Source: an uncultured Spirochaetaceae bacterium
GTDB lineage: Bacteria > Spirochaetota > Spirochaetia > SZUA-6 > Bin103
NCBI GenBank assembly: GCA_913043885.1
Contig: CAJWOB010000122.1
Location: 1-7,359 of the forward strand
Direction of reading: 5' to 3'
Length of the DNA stretch: 7,359 nucleotides
Part shown: piece after piece, positions 5,521-7,359 of the stretch
Layout: each line of letters opens with the position of its first letter
Numbering within the stretch: the stretch's first letter is position 1
Notes under the pieces: generated by a model
Told to the model about the DNA's origin: nothing
The model's input: only the letters and a program-made list of their open reading frames with translations
Database searches by the model: none
Made by a program: the position numbers and the translations under genes

Positions 5521-5952
5521 CTACGACTTCACCTCTATCTGCTTCGGCTGCGCCGCCTCACTCTTCGGGATGGTCAGCGTCAACAGACCGTTCTTGAAGC
5601 TGGCGTCGATGGCGTCCGCGTCCACGTCCTTCGGCAGGACGAAAGAGCGGGTAAACGAGCTTGCGGATCGCTCGTGTACCACATAGCCGTTCTTGTCGGT
5701 CGTCTCCTCCGACTCCTGCTTCGACGCGAGGGTCAGCAGGTTGCCGTCCACCTTCACTTCGAAGTCCTTCTCGGTAAGGCCGGGCAGCTCTGCCTCGAGC
5801 AGGTAGCCACCCTCGTTTTCGCTCACGTCGATTGCCGGCCGTGCGTTGCGCACGAAGCGGCCTGCCACCGGGCGGGCGACATCCTCGAAGAACGAATCAA
5901 ACCAGCGGTCGATGTTGGCGAGTGCGGGGCGATAGGTAGTCAGGCTTCTCAT
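5521..5952 (-). CDS. Small heat-shock protein (Hsp20/alpha-crystallin family)
   Basis: This is an ATP-independent holdase chaperone of 143 residues, the usual length for bacterial Hsp20. A short N-terminal arm (1-37, with RWFDSFFED and other aromatic residues) leads into the alpha-crystallin domain (about 38-130, beginning ARPAIDVSENEGGYLLEAELPGL). The domain ends with the family motif A-x3-N-G-L (A117 to L123, followed by LTLTIPK). The C-terminal I-x-V anchor that docks between dimers is I139-E-V141. The start is the ATG at 5950-5952, preceded by AGGAGG at 9 nt. The frame is open 49 codons further upstream, but that sequence is unlike Hsp20 and would bypass the ribosome binding site. It is a single gene with 188 bp upstream. 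Heat-shock or stress control is expected; I see no CIRCE or HAIR element, only a sigma-54-like sequence. Confidence 0.96.
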   Translation of the reverse strand: MRSLTTYRPALANIDRWFDSFFEDVARPVAGRFVRNARPAIDVSENEGGYLLEAELPGLTEKDFEVKVDGNLLTLASKQESEETTDKNGYVVHERSASSFTRSFVLPKDVDADAIDASFKNGLLTLTIPKSEAAQPKQIEVKS

Positions 5953-5961
5953 TTCTCTGTG

Positions 5962-5967
5962 CCTCCT
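5962..5967 (-). promoter_or_regulatory. Ribosome binding site of the heat-shock gene
   Basis: AGGAGG on the minus strand is followed by 9 nt and the ATG at 5952. It is the strongest Shine-Dalgarno in the window and decides the start codon. Confidence 0.8.
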
Positions 5968-5977
5968 CTCCCTATAG

Positions 5978-5994
5978 AGCACAAAGCATGCCAA
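5978..5994 (-). promoter_or_regulatory. Sigma-54-like -24/-12 element before the heat-shock gene
   Basis: On the minus strand the sequence TTGGCATGCTTTGTGCT matches the sigma-54 pattern TTGGCACG-N4-TTGCT at 11 of 13 defined positions, with the key GG-N10-GC spacing intact. Transcription would begin near 5967, at the edge of the ribosome binding site, leaving a very short leader of about 15 nt. That tight fit is a weakness. A TATAGG sequence at 5971-5976 is an alternative -10 for the housekeeping sigma factor, without a -35 at proper spacing. Confidence 0.35.
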
Positions 5995-6140
5995 CTCCGT
6001 GGCGGCCAGAAACGCCGCAATATCGCCACCTTTCTCCCGAAGCGCACCCAACGCCGCTGCGACACTGGGTATTAATGACACGATGGCGCATTTCGGCAAG
6101 ATGACGTATCAATATGACCCATCATGATCGCCATGCGTTC

Positions 6141-7359
6141 CTACCAGTAGCGCATCGCAGCAGTGAACAGCTGGCGGAGCTCGGCTTCATCTGCCGGTCG
6201 TGGCGACAGCTTGGTGACCCGGTGCTGAGGGAGGGTGCCGGCAACGAGGGCGTCGATATGGCCTTCGGCAAAGCCCACAGCGGCTAGTCCACTCGGCGCC
6301 CCGACCGCCCGCATCACTTCCACGATACGTCCGGCAAGCACCTCCCCCGCATCCTCGTCGTCGACACCGGCAGTGTCGGCACCGAGGAAGCCGGCGGCAT
6401 CGAGGTGCCGGCGCGGGTTGGCCGCCGCGGTGAAGGCGAAGACGGCCGGCGCGTTGAGGATTACCGAGATGCCATGTGGGAGCAGCGGGTGGTCGGAGGG
6501 GTAGCCGTCTGCCTGGTAGCCACCGTCGGTGCGCGCGGCGGCTACCATGCTCGAGACCGGGTAGGACATACCGTGCGGGAGGTGGACCCCAGCGTTGCCG
6601 AAGCCGTAGCCGGCGAAAGTGGCTGCCATCAGCATCTGGCCGCGCGCCTCGGTATCGTCGGCATCCGCCACCGCGCGCTCAAGGTAGCGTGCCACCATCT
6701 GCAAGGCCTTTGCCGCCCACGCGTCACTGATGGGGTTGGCTCCCTGGTAGGCAGGGCGCAGCCCTGGCTCGGCCGCGGCTTCGCGAGCGGTGAACGGCAG
6801 CGCCGTGTACGACTCGATGGCGTGACTGAGCACGTCCAGACCGGTGGCGGCTACCGCGGTCGCCGGCAGGCTGGCGGTGTGGGCGGGGTCGATGATGCCC
6901 AGCACCGGTCGCAGCGCACGGTGGGCGATGCCGGTCTTAACGCGGCGTTCGGTGAGGTCGAAGATGGCGATGCCGGTGGTCTCGCTGCCAGTACCCGAGG
7001 TGGTCGGGACCGCGATCAGGGGCGCCAGTGGACCGGGCACCGGGCTGCCGCGGCCGATGGGGGCGTTCACGTACTCCATCAAGTCGGCGGGGTAGGTAGC
7101 GTAGAGGTTGGCGGCCTTGGCGGTGTCGATTACCGAGCCACCGCCGACTGCCACGAAGCCATCGAATTGACCCTGCGCTGCGAACTCGGCGGCGGCCAGG
7201 AACGAGTGATCGCTTGGCTCGACCCGTACTGCGTCGAACAGTACCGCCTCGACGCCCGCTTCGGCCAACGAGCTGCGCGCCTGCTCCACCGGCGGGAGCG
7301 CGGCGAGGTCGGAATCGGTCACCAGCATCACCCGCTCGCCGATCTGCAGGTCGCTGATT
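6141..7359 (-). CDS. Hydroxyacid-oxoacid transhydrogenase (iron-type ADH family, ADHFE1-like), 5' end outside window
   Basis: This enzyme family couples oxidation of 4-hydroxybutyrate to succinic semialdehyde with reduction of 2-oxoglutarate to D-2-hydroxyglutarate, using a bound nucleotide. The frame is open to the right edge, so the start lies beyond it; 405 residues are visible and perhaps 20 to 40 are missing. Counting from the first complete codon, the nucleotide-binding GGGSVIDTAK is at 72-81, and the four metal ligands of the iron-ADH fold are D175, H179, H262 and H295. Blocks such as EYVNAPIGRG, IAVPTTSGTGSETTG, RPAYQGANPISDAWA and GTLPQHRVTKLSPRP closely follow the mammalian mitochondrial ADHFE1 as I recall it, which separates it from ordinary iron ADHs. 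The C-terminus is complete (MRYW). No neighbour for GABA or 4-hydroxybutyrate metabolism is visible here. Confidence 0.93.
   Translation of the reverse strand, partial: ISDLQIGERVMLVTDSDLAALPPVEQARSSLAEAGVEAVLFDAVRVEPSDHSFLAAAEFAAQGQFDGFVAVGGGSVIDTAKAANLYATYPADLMEYVNAPIGRGSPVPGPLAPLIAVPTTSGTGSETTGIAIFDLTERRVKTGIAHRALRPVLGIIDPAHTASLPATAVAATGLDVLSHAIESYTALPFTAREAAAEPGLRPAYQGANPISDAWAAKALQMVARYLERAVADADDTEARGQMLMAATFAGYGFGNAGVHLPHGMSYPVSSMVAAARTDGGYQADGYPSDHPLLPHGISVILNAPAVFAFTAAANPRRHLDAAGFLGADTAGVDDEDAGEVLAGRIVEVMRAVGAPSGLAAVGFAEGHIDALVAGTLPQHRVTKLSPRPADEAELRQLFTAAMRYW

Noticed and set aside
5953..6099. A 49-codon N-terminal extension of the heat-shock protein, from an ATG near 6099.
   Set aside because: The extension is not Hsp20-like, and the internal ATG at 5952 has a strong AGGAGG. 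Starting there gives the normal family length.
6075..6118. Three ATGAC copies at 6075, 6101 and 6114 upstream of the heat-shock gene, at spacings of 26 and 13 bp.
   Set aside because: A 5-base word three times in 44 bp of locally AT-richer DNA is weak evidence and matches no heat-shock operator I know.

Overview
The window is a gene-dense stretch of a GC-rich bacterial chromosome. It holds eight protein genes, two of them cut by the window edges, and I see no rRNA, tRNA, CRISPR array, insertion sequence or phage gene. The products are mostly housekeeping proteins: DNA polymerase I, chorismate synthase, an HD-domain phosphohydrolase, a short-chain dehydrogenase, a DMT-type exporter, a small heat-shock protein and a hydroxyacid-oxoacid transhydrogenase. 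I cannot assign a phylum. The PolA and AroC residue patterns remind me of Bacteroidota-like or delta-proteobacterial-like sequences, while the start-site layout (a TANNNT box 6 to 9 nt before the start codon, no Shine-Dalgarno) is what one expects in lineages rich in leaderless mRNAs. An uncultured or poorly sampled GC-rich lineage would fit.

Layout. Bases 1-1479 (+) are the C-terminal part of polA. It converges on aroC (1496-2581, -) with a 16-bp gap. aroC diverges across 93 bp from an HD-domain hydrolase gene (2675-3265, +), which is followed after 9 bp by an SDR gene (3275-4048, +). Next comes a 73-residue, strongly charge-segregated protein of unknown function (4128-4349, +) with its own ribosome binding site. 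Its stop codon shares the four bases CTAG with the stop codon of a convergent EamA/DMT transporter gene (4346-5305, -). Further along, also on the minus strand, are a small heat-shock protein gene (5521-5952) and a hydroxyacid-oxoacid transhydrogenase gene (6141 to the right edge, start outside). No stretch over 300 bp lacks a gene; the two largest gaps (5306-5520 and 5953-6140) hold candidate regulatory sequence.

How the genes relate. I see no single pathway. The HD and SDR genes could form a two-gene unit. The others look like separate units, each with its own upstream region. The most interesting material is in the regulatory DNA: four genes with a TANNNT box just before the start and no clear Shine-Dalgarno, perfect inverted repeats over two putative promoters, and a sigma-54-like -24/-12 element before the heat-shock gene. 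I did not find a convincing undescribed multi-gene system; the small charged protein is the only unrecognised gene.
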